From positions 140,924 through 177,481 of the forward strand of contig FR882593.1 in assembly GCA_000435715.1 (NCBI GenBank): a DNA stretch of 36,558 nucleotides. Reading direction: 5' to 3'. A program made the translations under genes and the position numbers. Source of the DNA: Firmicutes bacterium CAG:145. GTDB lineage: Bacteria > Bacillota > Clostridia > Peptostreptococcales > Anaerovoracaceae. The notes beneath the pieces were generated by a model. The model was not told the DNA's origin, made no database searches, and saw only the letters and a list, made by a program, of their open reading frames with translations. The stretch's first letter is position 1; each line of letters starts with the position of its first letter. Shown piece by piece: positions 24,309 through 33,475 of this stretch.

Positions 24309-25102
24309 ACAATGATAAAAATAAGAGAGAAAACAGAAAAGCTCTCAGATCATTCATACCGATTTTGCTTCTCATGGCTGTAATAGGAGGAATAATAGGA
24401 GCTTTTTCCACTACCGGAACGGCGGCTTTCTGGACCGGATCCGCAAGAGTCATCTTGAGAGAAATCATGTATGTAATATCTCCCATAGGAGTGATAGTGA
24501 TGACGCTGGCCGGCGCAGTCATAACACTGATATATTACAGAAAGGGAAAAAAGTACTACAAAGAGAGTCTGAGCGCAGGCGACGAAGAAACAGAAGATCT
24601 GCTGCTGGCAAACGCCGATACTAATATTGCAAAAGCGCTGATGTATATAAGCGTGTGCGAAATATTGTCCCTCATATTTTTTGCCGCAGTGGCATCGTAT
24701 ATATCGGATTATATAGAAAAAGACAGTAAGATATATATGATAGCCCTGATCGTATTTATAGCAGGCAACTTTCTGAGGATAAAGATGCAGCAGATGACGG
24801 TAGATTTTCAGAAGATAATGAATCCGGAAAAGCAGGGAAGCGTATACGACCTGCGCTTTCAGAAGAAATGGGAAGAAAGCTGTGATGAACTTGAAAAGTT
24901 CACCATATACAGATCGGCCTATAAAGCCTACAACACGGGAACTAAAGTATGTGTCATAATGTTTACATCGCTGCTTTTACTCAGCTTTTTCTTCGATTAC
25001 GGGCCGCTTCCGGCCGCAGCGGTAGGAGTCGTCTGGCTGGTCAACACCGTAACTTACTGCAGAGAAGCTATAAGACTTGAAAAGGAAAAAATAAATTTAT
25101 AA
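24305..25102 (+). CDS. DUF3169-type membrane protein
   Basis: A 265-residue protein with about six hydrophobic segments (near residues 18-37, 55-75, 110-135, 143-160, 212-230 and 235-250) and polar loops between. Size and layout, together with the XRE gene upstream, fit the DUF3169 family; the pair is often followed by an ABC-2 transporter. The function is unknown. The start ATG overlaps the previous stop. Confidence 0.7.
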   Translation: MNNDKNKRENRKALRSFIPILLLMAVIGGIIGAFSTTGTAAFWTGSARVILREIMYVISPIGVIVMTLAGAVITLIYYRKGKKYYKESLSAGDEETEDLLLANADTNIAKALMYISVCEILSLIFFAAVASYISDYIEKDSKIYMIALIVFIAGNFLRIKMQQMTVDFQKIMNPEKQGSVYDLRFQKKWEESCDELEKFTIYRSAYKAYNTGTKVCVIMFTSLLLLSFFFDYGPLPAAAVGVVWLVNTVTYCREAIRLEKEKINL

Positions 25103-25122
25103 TTTATAAGAGAGGAATCAAA

Positions 25123-26100
25123 ATGAGCTTAATTGTAAAAAATCTGAAAAAATCTTACGGGGATAAAGTGGTGGTAGACGATCTCAGCTTCCAGATGCAG
25201 GGGCCGGGAGTATACGCTCTCTTGGGAACCAACGGGGCGGGTAAGACTACTACCATAAGAATGATGCTCAATATGCTTGCAAGGGACGGCGGAGAAGTGC
25301 TGTGGAACGGAGATCCGCTCACCACAGATAACTGCAACGTAGGTTATCTTGCAGAAGAGAGAGGCCTTTATCCTAAATATTCGCTGATGGATCAGCTCAT
25401 GTACTTTGCGTCCTTAAGAGGCGTGCCAAAGGCAGAGGCTAAGGAGAGAATCAAGTATTGGGCCCACAGACTGGAAGCAGAAGAATACTTATACCCTAAG
25501 GCAGAAAAAGCCCCGGCTCTGGGGGAAGGCAAAAAGGTCAGGGCAGTAAAAAAGAAGAAGGCATTTAAGCCTAAGCTGGCGGATCAGCTTTCTAAAGGTA
25601 ATCAGCAGAAGATTCAATTTATGATAGCTCTTATCTCCGACCCAGAACTGATAATTCTTGACGAGCCCCTGTCGGGACTTGATCCGGTCAATACAGACCT
25701 GTTCAAAGGAATCATAAGAGAGCAGATCGCAGCGGGAAAATATCTGATAATGTCCAGCCATCAGATGGCTACAGTGGAAGAATTCTGTACAGATATAACC
25801 ATATTGGACCGTTCCAAGCCTGTTCTGCAGGGTAATCTCAACGAGATAAAAAAGAGCTACGGCAGAGTCAATCTGCACCTTAAGACTGAGCAGGAAGTCA
25901 GGCCCATGATAGAGGCGGCAGGCATTACTGTAGTGACAGAAAAAGAGTGCGAATATCAGCTAAAAGTGTCAGGAGACCAGCAAGCCAATAAACTTCTCAG
26001 AGACCTGACAGAAAGCGGAGTCACAGTGGTGACTTTCGACTTGAGAGAACCGTCTCTTCACGAGATATTCGTAGAAAAAGTAGGTGAAGTACATGAATAA
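25123..26100 (+). CDS. ABC transporter ATPase (NatA/YhaQ-like), with a lysine-rich insertion
   Basis: A 325-residue ATPase. Walker A GTNGAGKT (35-42), GLYPK segment (81-85), signature LSKGN (156-160), Walker B LIILDE (176-181), D-loop SGLDP, and switch SSHQM. The C-terminal about 90 residues form the extra domain typical of NatA-like proteins. Odd: residues about 124-151, between the helical domain and signature, hold an insertion with KKVRAVKKKKAFKPK, which lengthens the usual loop. It would energise the two permeases encoded next. ATG 25123 follows AGAGAGGAATCAAA. Confidence 0.88.
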   Translation: MSLIVKNLKKSYGDKVVVDDLSFQMQGPGVYALLGTNGAGKTTTIRMMLNMLARDGGEVLWNGDPLTTDNCNVGYLAEERGLYPKYSLMDQLMYFASLRGVPKAEAKERIKYWAHRLEAEEYLYPKAEKAPALGEGKKVRAVKKKKAFKPKLADQLSKGNQQKIQFMIALISDPELIILDEPLSGLDPVNTDLFKGIIREQIAAGKYLIMSSHQMATVEEFCTDITILDRSKPVLQGNLNEIKKSYGRVNLHLKTEQEVRPMIEAAGITVVTEKECEYQLKVSGDQQANKLLRDLTESGVTVVTFDLREPSLHEIFVEKVGEVHE

Positions 26101-27067
26101 GAGAGGAGCCTTTCAAGGGTTGAACAAGGTTTACAAGTTCACTCTTTATCAGTTGTATAAGAATAAAGCGAATCTTGCGACCTTTGGCATATTTATCGCT
26201 GTAGCGCTGTTTGCCATACCGGTCATGTCCTTTTTCATGGGAAGCGGCAGTACGGAAGGCGCCAGCTTCTATACTCAAGTGATGACCATGGACGAATTCA
26301 TGGGGCGTGATGTCGTGGACACAGACTCGAGATATTCCATACAATACGCATATTCCATATTGGTGATGATAGTATGTATATTTGCGGCAACTTACATCGT
26401 AAGAGCAATACTGGAAGAAAAATCTTCAAAGTTAGTTGAGACCCTGCTGGTGAGTATAAAATCAGAAGACATGATACTGGGAAAAATTCTGGCGGTCATA
26501 ACTTTTATATTTTCCATGGTTATTTCTATAATAGCCGCATTTGTACTGTCATATTTCGTCACAGGTATGTTCAGAGATACGTCTTTTATAGGCGATAAAC
26601 TGGCGGACATGGGTATAACTTCGGAAATACTCAATATCGGTCCTGACATAATAGTGATAGCGCTTGTTTCGGCGCTGCTGGCCTGCGTCACACTATCTCT
26701 GATCGCCGCCCTGAGCGGAGCAGGATGCTCCAGCATGGAGGATATGGAGTCGGCTAATATGACATCAACTATGGTAATCCTGGTCTGTTATATGGCTACA
26801 GTGATCGCAGCGCCTTTTGGAAGCGGCCCGGCTCTGTTCATGTCGCTGTGTCCGTTTATTTCCGCTTTTGCGGCGCCGGCGTATTATATAACAGGAGACA
26901 TCGGTATCGGAATAGTGATAGCCTCGTGGCTGATACAGTTCATATGTATATTTTTAATATACAAAGCCTCCGGAAAGATATATGACCGGCTGATAATGTA
27001 TAAGGGAAGCAGAATGAAGATGACTAGGATATTAGGTATGGCCATGCACGGAAAGGAGGGAAAATAA
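26093..27067 (+). CDS. ABC-2 type permease (NatB-like), short
   Basis: A 324-residue permease with an N-terminal hydrophobic segment, a short external part (GSTEGASFYTQVMTMDEF), then about five helices. EEKSSKLVETLLVSIKSEDM just after the second helix is the conserved ABC-2/NatB motif (KSSKxxExLLVSV). The large external domain of usual NatB proteins is missing; the next gene keeps one. ATG 26093 overlaps the ATPase stop by 8 bases and is preceded by AGGTGAAGTAC; GTG at 26084 is the alternative. Confidence 0.85.
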   Translation: MNKRGAFQGLNKVYKFTLYQLYKNKANLATFGIFIAVALFAIPVMSFFMGSGSTEGASFYTQVMTMDEFMGRDVVDTDSRYSIQYAYSILVMIVCIFAATYIVRAILEEKSSKLVETLLVSIKSEDMILGKILAVITFIFSMVISIIAAFVLSYFVTGMFRDTSFIGDKLADMGITSEILNIGPDIIVIALVSALLACVTLSLIAALSGAGCSSMEDMESANMTSTMVILVCYMATVIAAPFGSGPALFMSLCPFISAFAAPAYYITGDIGIGIVIASWLIQFICIFLIYKASGKIYDRLIMYKGSRMKMTRILGMAMHGKEGK

Positions 27068-28405
27068 ATGAAAAATCAGTTGAGAGGATTTTCCAAAGTT
27101 TTTTCCTTTACCTTTAAAGAGCATGTCAAGAGCAAGGGATATAAGAACAGTACTATCCTGATAGCGCTGCTGTGCCTTCTCTTGCCTGCGGCTGTAATGA
27201 CGGGACTTGAGATGACCTCCGGCGATGAGCCGCAGGCAGAACAGGCCCAGGTACAACAGCAGGAAGCGCCTTTGGATCTTTCTCAGGTGAAGAATATTTA
27301 TCTGGTGGATATGAGCGAGGATAAGAAGGCAGATATGACGGGACTGCCAGTTCTGCTTGAGCAGGCAGGTATAGAAGTTCAGATCAAAGACTACGGCAGC
27401 GACTTTGACAGCGCAGCCGGAGATTGTGACGGCAGCGGAGATACTCTTATGATAGTTACTCAGCAAAAGGGGAGCGAGTACACTATGAACATAGTGCTTC
27501 CGGACGGCAGCAGCCTTGCAGAAGAGACTGCTCAGGGATTTGACAGTCTGCTGATGGCTTATGCTGATAGTCTGAGCGTTGCTTCGGGAGGACAGCCGCA
27601 GTATTATGGCGACGCAGATCAGGACGATGCCGACCCTATGGAATCTTTTAAACAAATAGTGATAATAATATTTACGTTCCTGAATCTGATGGTACTGTAT
27701 TTCTTTGTTCTGGCATACGGACAGGGAGTGGCCAACAGCGTAGTCACAGAAAAGAGCTCAAAGCTCATGGAAAGTATGCTTGTGGCAGTAAAGCCTGCGG
27801 CTATAATTCTGGGCAAACTGCTGGCCATAACGCTCACCGGTATCATACAGCTGTTCAGCTGGATCTTTGGTCTGGTCATCAGTTTCTTTATAGGATCTAA
27901 GATCGTTCTCTCCATAAATCCCGATACGGACATGATGATAATACAGGGATTCAAAATGCTGGGGAACATGGCTGAAGGGATATTGAGTCCTGCAAACTGC
28001 ATCATGGCGCTTCTCATGATTATGACGGGAATGCTTCTGTACTGCGCTCTGGCCGGCGCCGGCGGAGCGATGGCCAGCAAGGCGGAAGACCTGTCTTCGG
28101 CTAACGCAATATTTTCTCTGGTGCTGGTGGCAAGTTTCCTCGTCAGCATATATGCAGGAGGCGTCATGGAAGGAGATATGACAGATTCCATCTTGGACTG
28201 GATACCGTTTACATCTGTCATGATCACTCCTGCAAAGGTGCTCATGGGAGTGATTCCTCTGTGGAAGACTCTCTCGTGCTTTGCCATCACAGTAGTCACA
28301 GCAGTACTGGTGACTTTAATAGCAGGAAAGATATACAAATCTCTGGTGCTTTATAAAGGAGAGCCTTTAAAACTGAACAAGCTCATAAAGATGATGAGAG
28401 GTTGA
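27068..28405 (+). CDS. ABC-2 type permease (NatB-like), long
   Basis: A 445-residue permease: one N-terminal TM (about 33-53), an external domain of about 150 residues beginning with a Gln/Ala-rich stretch (QAEQAQVQQQEAPL), then five to six helices (from about 198). The KSSKLMESMLVAVKP motif again marks the NatB/ABC-2 fold. With the preceding ATPase and permease it would form a heterodimeric exporter (Na+, drug or peptide), substrate unknown. ATG 27068 follows AAAGGAGGGAAAATAA. Confidence 0.87.
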   Translation: MKNQLRGFSKVFSFTFKEHVKSKGYKNSTILIALLCLLLPAAVMTGLEMTSGDEPQAEQAQVQQQEAPLDLSQVKNIYLVDMSEDKKADMTGLPVLLEQAGIEVQIKDYGSDFDSAAGDCDGSGDTLMIVTQQKGSEYTMNIVLPDGSSLAEETAQGFDSLLMAYADSLSVASGGQPQYYGDADQDDADPMESFKQIVIIIFTFLNLMVLYFFVLAYGQGVANSVVTEKSSKLMESMLVAVKPAAIILGKLLAITLTGIIQLFSWIFGLVISFFIGSKIVLSINPDTDMMIIQGFKMLGNMAEGILSPANCIMALLMIMTGMLLYCALAGAGGAMASKAEDLSSANAIFSLVLVASFLVSIYAGGVMEGDMTDSILDWIPFTSVMITPAKVLMGVIPLWKTLSCFAITVVTAVLVTLIAGKIYKSLVLYKGEPLKLNKLIKMMRG

Positions 28406-28407
28406 TT

Positions 28408-28923
28408 ATGAACGAGACGTTAAAAACTATTCTTACCAGAAGAAGCGTCAGGAGCTTTCAGAGCAGAAAGATAGAGCGTCCTGATCTTGAACTCATCCTG
28501 AAAGCGGCGACCTATGCCCCGTCAGGCATGAACCGTCAGACGTGGCAGTTTACGGCCGTCACTGACAAGGATGAGATTCGAAAACTTGCAAAGCTCATAG
28601 AGGTAGAGATGGACAGAGAAGGATATGATTTTTACGATCCGGCTGTGCTGATAATACCTTCCAACGAAAGAGACAGCAGATGGGGTCCTGAAGATAATGC
28701 CTGCGCTCTTGAGAATATTTTTCTCGCCGCATGGTCTTTGGGGATAGGCTCCGTATGGACCAACCAGGTCCGCGAAGTATGCGACCGGCCGGAAGTCAGG
28801 GATTTGCTGAGAAAATGGGGGATACCGGACACTCATGTGGTTTACGGGACTGCCGCTTTGGGTTATCCGACTGAAAGCTGCCTTAAAGAAGTAGAAAAAA
28901 GGGGTATTATAAGAATAATATGA
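28408..28923 (+). CDS. Nitroreductase family protein
   Basis: A 171-residue FMN nitroreductase. The FMN-binding motif RRSVRSFQSR (about 12-22) and the TYAPSGMNRQTWQF segment are characteristic, as is the C-terminal GYP. It would reduce nitro groups or quinones with NAD(P)H in the cytosol. It follows the permease by two bases in the same operon, so it may help detoxify the same class of compound. ATG 28408 follows GAGAGGTTGATT. Confidence 0.9.
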   Translation: MNETLKTILTRRSVRSFQSRKIERPDLELILKAATYAPSGMNRQTWQFTAVTDKDEIRKLAKLIEVEMDREGYDFYDPAVLIIPSNERDSRWGPEDNACALENIFLAAWSLGIGSVWTNQVREVCDRPEVRDLLRKWGIPDTHVVYGTAALGYPTESCLKEVEKRGIIRII

Positions 28924-28928
28924 ATAAA

Positions 28929-28952
28929 GAGGCCGCATATAAATGCGGCCTC
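28929..28952. terminator. Convergent terminator between nitroreductase and arsR
   Basis: GAGGCCGCAT (28929-28938) and ATGCGGCCTC (28943-28952) form a perfect 10-bp stem with an ATAA loop. Flanking TTCACTTT on the plus side and TTTATTC on the minus side give weak T tracts both ways. Confidence 0.8.
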
Positions 28953-28986
28953 TTCACTTTGTCAGCGCCTTGGAGAAGGCGGGTGG

Positions 28987-29325
28987 TTATGATTTTGAGG
29001 TACAATTTTCGCAGCTGCAATCTGCTCCGTGACTCTTGTGCTCTATATGGATAAAAGCTATATCTATTATATCGACTACGTGCTGGTCGTCCAGACTGTA
29101 ATAGATATTCTTCCCGTTACGGCGGGATTTTACAAGGCCTTCATCTTTCAATATCTTCAGTTGGTGAGAAACGGCGGATTTAGTCATCTGTACATTTTCC
29201 GCAATATCGTCTACGCAGACTTCGTCATGAGCTATGGTGCATAGGATTTTCATTCTCGTTTCATTGCCCACTACTCTGAAAAAAGATGCGGCTCTCGTGA
29301 TGAGTTCAGGTGCAAGTTGTTTCAT
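28987..29325 (-). CDS. ArsR/SmtB-family metal-sensing repressor
   Basis: A 112-residue winged helix. It has VGNETRMKILCTIAHDEVCV, an HTH (DIAENVQMTKSAVSHQLKIL), and a beta-wing (RRNGKNIYYSL). The alpha-5 metal site is complete: Asp-x-His in DDQH, then His-x-x-His in IHIEH with the same 11-residue spacing as CzrA/SmtB. A Cys in EVCVDDIA and a Cys/His-rich tail (HGADCSCENC) add possible ligands. It should sense Zn/Cd/Co. ATG 29325 overlaps the dsdA stop (ATGA), so it is translated after D-serine dehydratase, which is unusual. Its likely target is the metal-efflux operon at 16880. Confidence 0.88.
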   Translation of the reverse strand: MKQLAPELITRAASFFRVVGNETRMKILCTIAHDEVCVDDIAENVQMTKSAVSHQLKILKDEGLVKSRRNGKNIYYSLDDQHVVDIIDIAFIHIEHKSHGADCSCENCTSKS

Positions 29326-30629
29326 CTCTGACTTCCTCTTTCGTAGTAAAGTTTCATTTCCGCGTCCGGCACCATGCTTCCTCCCGTAGCCCACAGTAAA
29401 TGAGAAGCGTTCTTCATCTTATCGGCAAGACCGAAAGCCTCTATATATTCAGAAGATGCAGCGGCCAGCGAAGGTCCCGTAAAAGAAGCGCAGGCAGACG
29501 GCTCTATATATATCTTTTCCTTGTCGGCAAGCTGAGATAGGAAAGGGTAGAGCCTGCTGTCGTCTATGGTATAGCAGCAATCCAAAAGGGTCTTCATTAT
29601 ATTGCTTACGAGCATAGAAGGCCGGCCTACGGCCAGACCGTCTGCGTCCGTGATACCGTCAAGACCTATGTCCTTGACAGATATACCGTCACCCAGGCCC
29701 GTTATCAGTCCGAGGGTCATACATGGAGCATGAGTAGGTTCGGCGAAAAGTATGTGGACGTTATCTTTGAAGATCTCCTTGAGACCAAAAGCTACTCCGC
29801 CGGGAGCCCCGCCTACTCCGCATGGAAGGTAGACAAACAGTGGATGATCCTCATCCACTGTTATACCTGCTTCTCTGAGCTGAGGCACAAGCCTCTTGGC
29901 GGCGACAGAGTATCCCAAGAACAGGTCCTGTGATCCTTCGTCATCGACAAAGTGGCACATAGGATCTGAAGCAGCTTCTCTGCGGCCTTCTGCCACAGCT
30001 TTCTGATAATCGTCGGGGTATTCTATCACGACAGCGCCCTTTGAACGCAGAAGATCTTTTTTCCACTGCCTGGCGTCGGCAGACATATGGACCGTTACGT
30101 TAAAGCCCAGCTTAGCGCTTATTATTCCTATGGAAAGCCCTAAGTTGCCTGTTGAACCTACGGCTACCGAATATTGACTGAATAGTTTTTTGAATTCGTC
30201 TCCTGTAAGCTTAGAATAGTCGTCCTCCAAAGATAAAAGACCGCTTTTTACGGCTATCGACTCGGCCAGCTTGAGGACTTCATATATACCGCCTCTGGCC
30301 TTTATAGACCCCGATATGGGAAGGTGACTGTCGCATTTAAGGAAAAGCTTTCCGCCGAACTCGCCCAGCGATTTCTCCAGAGACTCCTTCATCTTGGGTA
30401 TCGGAATCAGCTTGGATTCTATTATTCCTCCCATCTTGGCTGTTTCGGGAAAAGCGGCGGCGATATAAGGAGCGAATCGCAAGAGACGAGCCTCAGCGTC
30501 GTCTATATCATCCATACTAAAAGGCAGATCTGCCTCTTTTCCGCTCTGCGGATTTATCCAGAAAATTTCTTCATAATTTGCTATGCGCCCGATAACAGGC
30601 TTGGAAACCATCATCTTTTTAATATCCAT
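29322..30629 (-). CDS. dsdA: D-serine dehydratase
   Basis: A 435-residue PLP enzyme of the DsdA family that turns D-serine into pyruvate and ammonia. The PLP lysine lies in SGSIKARGGIYE (K110); VGSTGNLGLSIG and the phosphate loop CGVGGAPGGVAF are also conserved. Length matches the family (about 440). The gene is on the minus strand, 14 bases after the phosphoesterase gene and overlapping arsR by four bases. A role in D-amino-acid detoxification or nitrogen supply is likely; the usual DsdC activator is not adjacent. Confidence 0.93.
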   Translation of the reverse strand: MDIKKMMVSKPVIGRIANYEEIFWINPQSGKEADLPFSMDDIDDAEARLLRFAPYIAAAFPETAKMGGIIESKLIPIPKMKESLEKSLGEFGGKLFLKCDSHLPISGSIKARGGIYEVLKLAESIAVKSGLLSLEDDYSKLTGDEFKKLFSQYSVAVGSTGNLGLSIGIISAKLGFNVTVHMSADARQWKKDLLRSKGAVVIEYPDDYQKAVAEGRREAASDPMCHFVDDEGSQDLFLGYSVAAKRLVPQLREAGITVDEDHPLFVYLPCGVGGAPGGVAFGLKEIFKDNVHILFAEPTHAPCMTLGLITGLGDGISVKDIGLDGITDADGLAVGRPSMLVSNIMKTLLDCCYTIDDSRLYPFLSQLADKEKIYIEPSACASFTGPSLAAASSEYIEAFGLADKMKNASHLLWATGGSMVPDAEMKLYYERGSQR

Positions 30630-30643
30630 AGTTTACCTCCGAA

Positions 30644-31237
30644 TCAAAATCTGTCGCTGTAATTGAGCATCCTGCTCAGACGGCCTGAAGCAGGCTTTTG
30701 AGCCTTTTTGCCCGATCCGCCCGGCCCGCCGGAGCCTTTGTCCGACATGAAGTCTTCATATCTGTATATCTTGCCAAACACGCTTCCCTGTCCGGTTTCC
30801 AGGATACCGAAAGTGCCGCCTGAGCCGTCTCTGGGTCTTTGCAGACTTCCCGGATTCATCAGATACATATCTTCGGCCAACACGTAGGCGCTGCGGTGAG
30901 TATGTCCGAAAATTGCACCGATGCAGCCTGCTTCTTCAGCTTTGTAACACAGCTTTTGCAGATCGTGGCCGACATTTTCCATGTGGCCGTGAGTCACGAA
31001 AAAATCGCCGGCTTCAGTTTCAAGGATGACATAACTCTCTCCGGAGAAGTCGCCGTCGCAGTTGCCGCGGACAGCGGTCACCGGTACACCGGCTCTCATC
31101 CTTATGGCCGAAGCGTCCTCATAATAATCGCCGCAGTGAACTATTATCTGCACGGGATTTTCTCTTTTTAATTTTTCAAATACGTCCCAGAATCTGTTGA
31201 GATTTTTGTGGGTATCACTGACGACAAGAATTCTCAT
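30644..31237 (-). CDS. YfcE-like metallophosphoesterase
   Basis: A 197-residue calcineurin-like phosphoesterase. The metal motifs are DTH (8-10), GDYY, GNCDGD, THGH and GHTH. It belongs to the YfcE/YsnB group of small phosphodiesterases. The last about 35 residues are an extra tail (GSGGPGGSGKKAQKPASGR) absent from typical members. It starts at ATG 31237 after GAAAGGATTATTTT. It is the first gene of the minus-strand operon with dsdA and arsR. Confidence 0.9.
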   Translation of the reverse strand: MRILVVSDTHKNLNRFWDVFEKLKRENPVQIIVHCGDYYEDASAIRMRAGVPVTAVRGNCDGDFSGESYVILETEAGDFFVTHGHMENVGHDLQKLCYKAEEAGCIGAIFGHTHRSAYVLAEDMYLMNPGSLQRPRDGSGGTFGILETGQGSVFGKIYRYEDFMSDKGSGGPGGSGKKAQKPASGRLSRMLNYSDRF

Positions 31238-31322
31238 AAAATAATCCTTTCTATTCTTTTAGTATAACATAGAAATCGGAAATATTGTATGTTAAAATAA
31301 AAGAAGTTAAGGAGGTGCCCCG

Positions 31323-32078
31323 ATGCAGACAGGCTTTCACACAGAGACGGTGGTTTCCATAAAGAAGAAGTTAGTTATGATAAAAAACAGGATGCCGTTT
31401 TCTGCAGATATGAAGAGATATTTTGCAGATATAGAAAGACGGGAATGGATACTTCGAAACATGCGGATCGACGGAAGCCCGCTGACTGACGGCCAGATAG
31501 AAGCTGTAGCAGAGGGGGACATATGCCTGAACGTTCCCATATCTGAACATGTGAGAGCCGAGAGAATAACTTCGCTCCTTGCGAAGCTGTGGGAATTTGC
31601 GGAGATGAAGAGGAGCCTGGATCTTAACCTCATAGATGAAATGCACCGCTTTCTTATCAAAGATTCTTCGAGATATCTGTTCAGAAAGAGAAACGTGATG
31701 ATACAGGAACTGGGCTACACGCCGCCCCTGCCTGCGGAGGTTCCCCAAGAGATGGAAAAGCTGGCGGCCGAACTCATAAAAGCTGCACAAGTAAAGGCCG
31801 TTTCCCATGACCTTTTTAGATATGCGGCGTTTATACATAATAAAATAGTGGAAATATATCCTTATGGAGAAGATGACAAACTTCTGGCCAGGTGTGCTAC
31901 AGCATACTATATTATGACAAAAGATTTTCCGGCAGTGGCTCTTTCCATCAGCGAACAGAAATACAACAGTATGATATCAGATCACATAAAGAGGGGAGAT
32001 CTGTCTGATATGGCTGAGGCCTGGCAGAGCGAAGTCCTCAAAAGACTGCAGCTGATGCTTCAGCTTACGCGATATTGA
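31323..32078 (+). CDS. Fic-domain protein with lost active-site motif
   Basis: A 251-residue Fic-fold protein. The N-terminal inhibitory-helix region NMRIDGSPLT resembles (S/T)xxxE(G/N) but with N and D substituted. The core is clear: LIDEMHRFLIKDSSRYLFRK, then VMIQELGYTPPLPAEVPQEM. The catalytic motif HPFxxGNGR is replaced by YPYGEDDKLLAR (residues 179-190): the catalytic His is Tyr and the Gly-Asn-Gly-Arg ATP loop is gone. It should therefore not AMPylate and may be a pseudoenzyme with a binding or regulatory role. ATG 31323 follows AAGGAGGTGCCCCG. It heads a plus-strand cluster with AI-2E permease and murB. Confidence 0.8.
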   Translation: MQTGFHTETVVSIKKKLVMIKNRMPFSADMKRYFADIERREWILRNMRIDGSPLTDGQIEAVAEGDICLNVPISEHVRAERITSLLAKLWEFAEMKRSLDLNLIDEMHRFLIKDSSRYLFRKRNVMIQELGYTPPLPAEVPQEMEKLAAELIKAAQVKAVSHDLFRYAAFIHNKIVEIYPYGEDDKLLARCATAYYIMTKDFPAVALSISEQKYNSMISDHIKRGDLSDMAEAWQSEVLKRLQLMLQLTRY

Positions 32079-32182
32079 AAAGACGGGCGTCGAAGCAAAT
32101 GCCGGGCGTCTCTTTGGGCAGCAAGGCGAGGGCAAGCTTGTCTGAAGCTGTGTTCAGATTTAAAAAACAGGAGAGGGAGATC

Positions 32183-33475
32183 ATGCAACAACAGAAGAAA
32201 AAAATTCACAGCAGATATGTCAAGCTGGGTCTCACAATATTTCTGGCCGGCGCAGGACTTTTGATGTGCTATTATCTGCTTTATAATACTGCTGATGTAA
32301 AAGGAGTTTTCAGCAAGATAAACGGCATACTTACTCCCTTCTATCTGGGTATAATCATGGCCTATCTGCTGTGTCCCATATACAATGGCACCCTGAGAAT
32401 AGTGTACAGGCGCAGCCGGGGAAGACTCGGAAGCTATACGAAAGACTACCGTCTTGCAAGAGTCATAGCCACCATCGTCTCTTTTGCGGTGCTGATGGTG
32501 GTGCTGATAGGGTTCTTTATGCTGGTTATTCCCGAACTGATGAGAAGTATCGTAGGGCTTGTCAGCGATGTTCCCATCTATGTGGAGAACGCCATAGACT
32601 GGATAGAGAAGATGGAGGTAGAAAATCCGGATCTTGCCAATCTCCTGGAGGGACGCCTCGAGAGTGCCTCGCAGTCTTTCCTCGAATGGGGACAGAATAA
32701 TGTACTTCCGGGAGCTGAGGCCATATTGACTAAAGTTTCCATGGGCATATTGGGAACCTTCGGAGTGATGATAGATTTTCTCGTATCCCTCATAATATGC
32801 ATATATGTGCTCAACAGCAAAGAGATATTTCTGGCTCAGGCAAAGAAATTTATCTTAGCTGCTTTTTCTAAGGACAGGGCGGCTAAGATCTTCGAGTTCG
32901 GAGAGCTGTGCAACAATACTTTCGGAGGTTTTATCAACGGGAAGATCATAGATTCCATAATCATAGGAATAATATGTTTTATAGCCATGACCGTTTTAGG
33001 ATTGCCCCTTACGGTTCTGATAAGTGTAGTGGTAGGAATAACCAACGTGATTCCTTTCTTCGGTCCGTTCATAGGAGCGATACCGTCCATAATACTTCTC
33101 TTGTTCATAGACCCTTGGGCGGCGGTGAAATTTGCTGTCATGATACTGGTGCTTCAGCAGCTTGACGGAAATGTGATCGGACCTAAGATTCTCGGAAAGA
33201 CCACTAAGCTGGCCAGCTTCTGGGTGATGTTTGCCATAATCGTGGGCGGCGGACTGTTCGGATTTGCAGGCATGATACTGGGAGTCCCTACCATGGCGAT
33301 ATTATACATATACATTTCAAGGATAGTTAATAACAGGCTGGCAGGCAAAGACCTGAGCAACAAGACGCAGGTATATGAGAATTTTGAGAAATATAAGATA
33401 GATAAGGAGGACATCTTTGGAAAAGATTCGTGCGGACCTATTACAAAAATTGAAGAGAGAAATGGAGAGGGCTGA
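32183..33475 (+). CDS. AI-2E family transporter (YdbI/TqsA-like)
   Basis: A 430-residue membrane protein with about eight helices, the large loop after helix 3 (VPIYVENAIDWIEKM ... LANLLEGRL), and the conserved end (GNVIGPKILGKTTKLASFWV, then GVPTMAILYIY). The AI-2E family includes AI-2 exporters and Na+/H+ antiporters; substrate is unknown. I chose ATG 32183 with GGAGAGGGAGATC upstream; a TTG at 32075 extends the frame by 36 residues overlapping the Fic gene end without family similarity. Its 3' end overlaps murB by 59 bases. Confidence 0.87.
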   Translation: MQQQKKKIHSRYVKLGLTIFLAGAGLLMCYYLLYNTADVKGVFSKINGILTPFYLGIIMAYLLCPIYNGTLRIVYRRSRGRLGSYTKDYRLARVIATIVSFAVLMVVLIGFFMLVIPELMRSIVGLVSDVPIYVENAIDWIEKMEVENPDLANLLEGRLESASQSFLEWGQNNVLPGAEAILTKVSMGILGTFGVMIDFLVSLIICIYVLNSKEIFLAQAKKFILAAFSKDRAAKIFEFGELCNNTFGGFINGKIIDSIIIGIICFIAMTVLGLPLTVLISVVVGITNVIPFFGPFIGAIPSIILLLFIDPWAAVKFAVMILVLQQLDGNVIGPKILGKTTKLASFWVMFAIIVGGGLFGFAGMILGVPTMAILYIYISRIVNNRLAGKDLSNKTQVYENFEKYKIDKEDIFGKDSCGPITKIEERNGEG

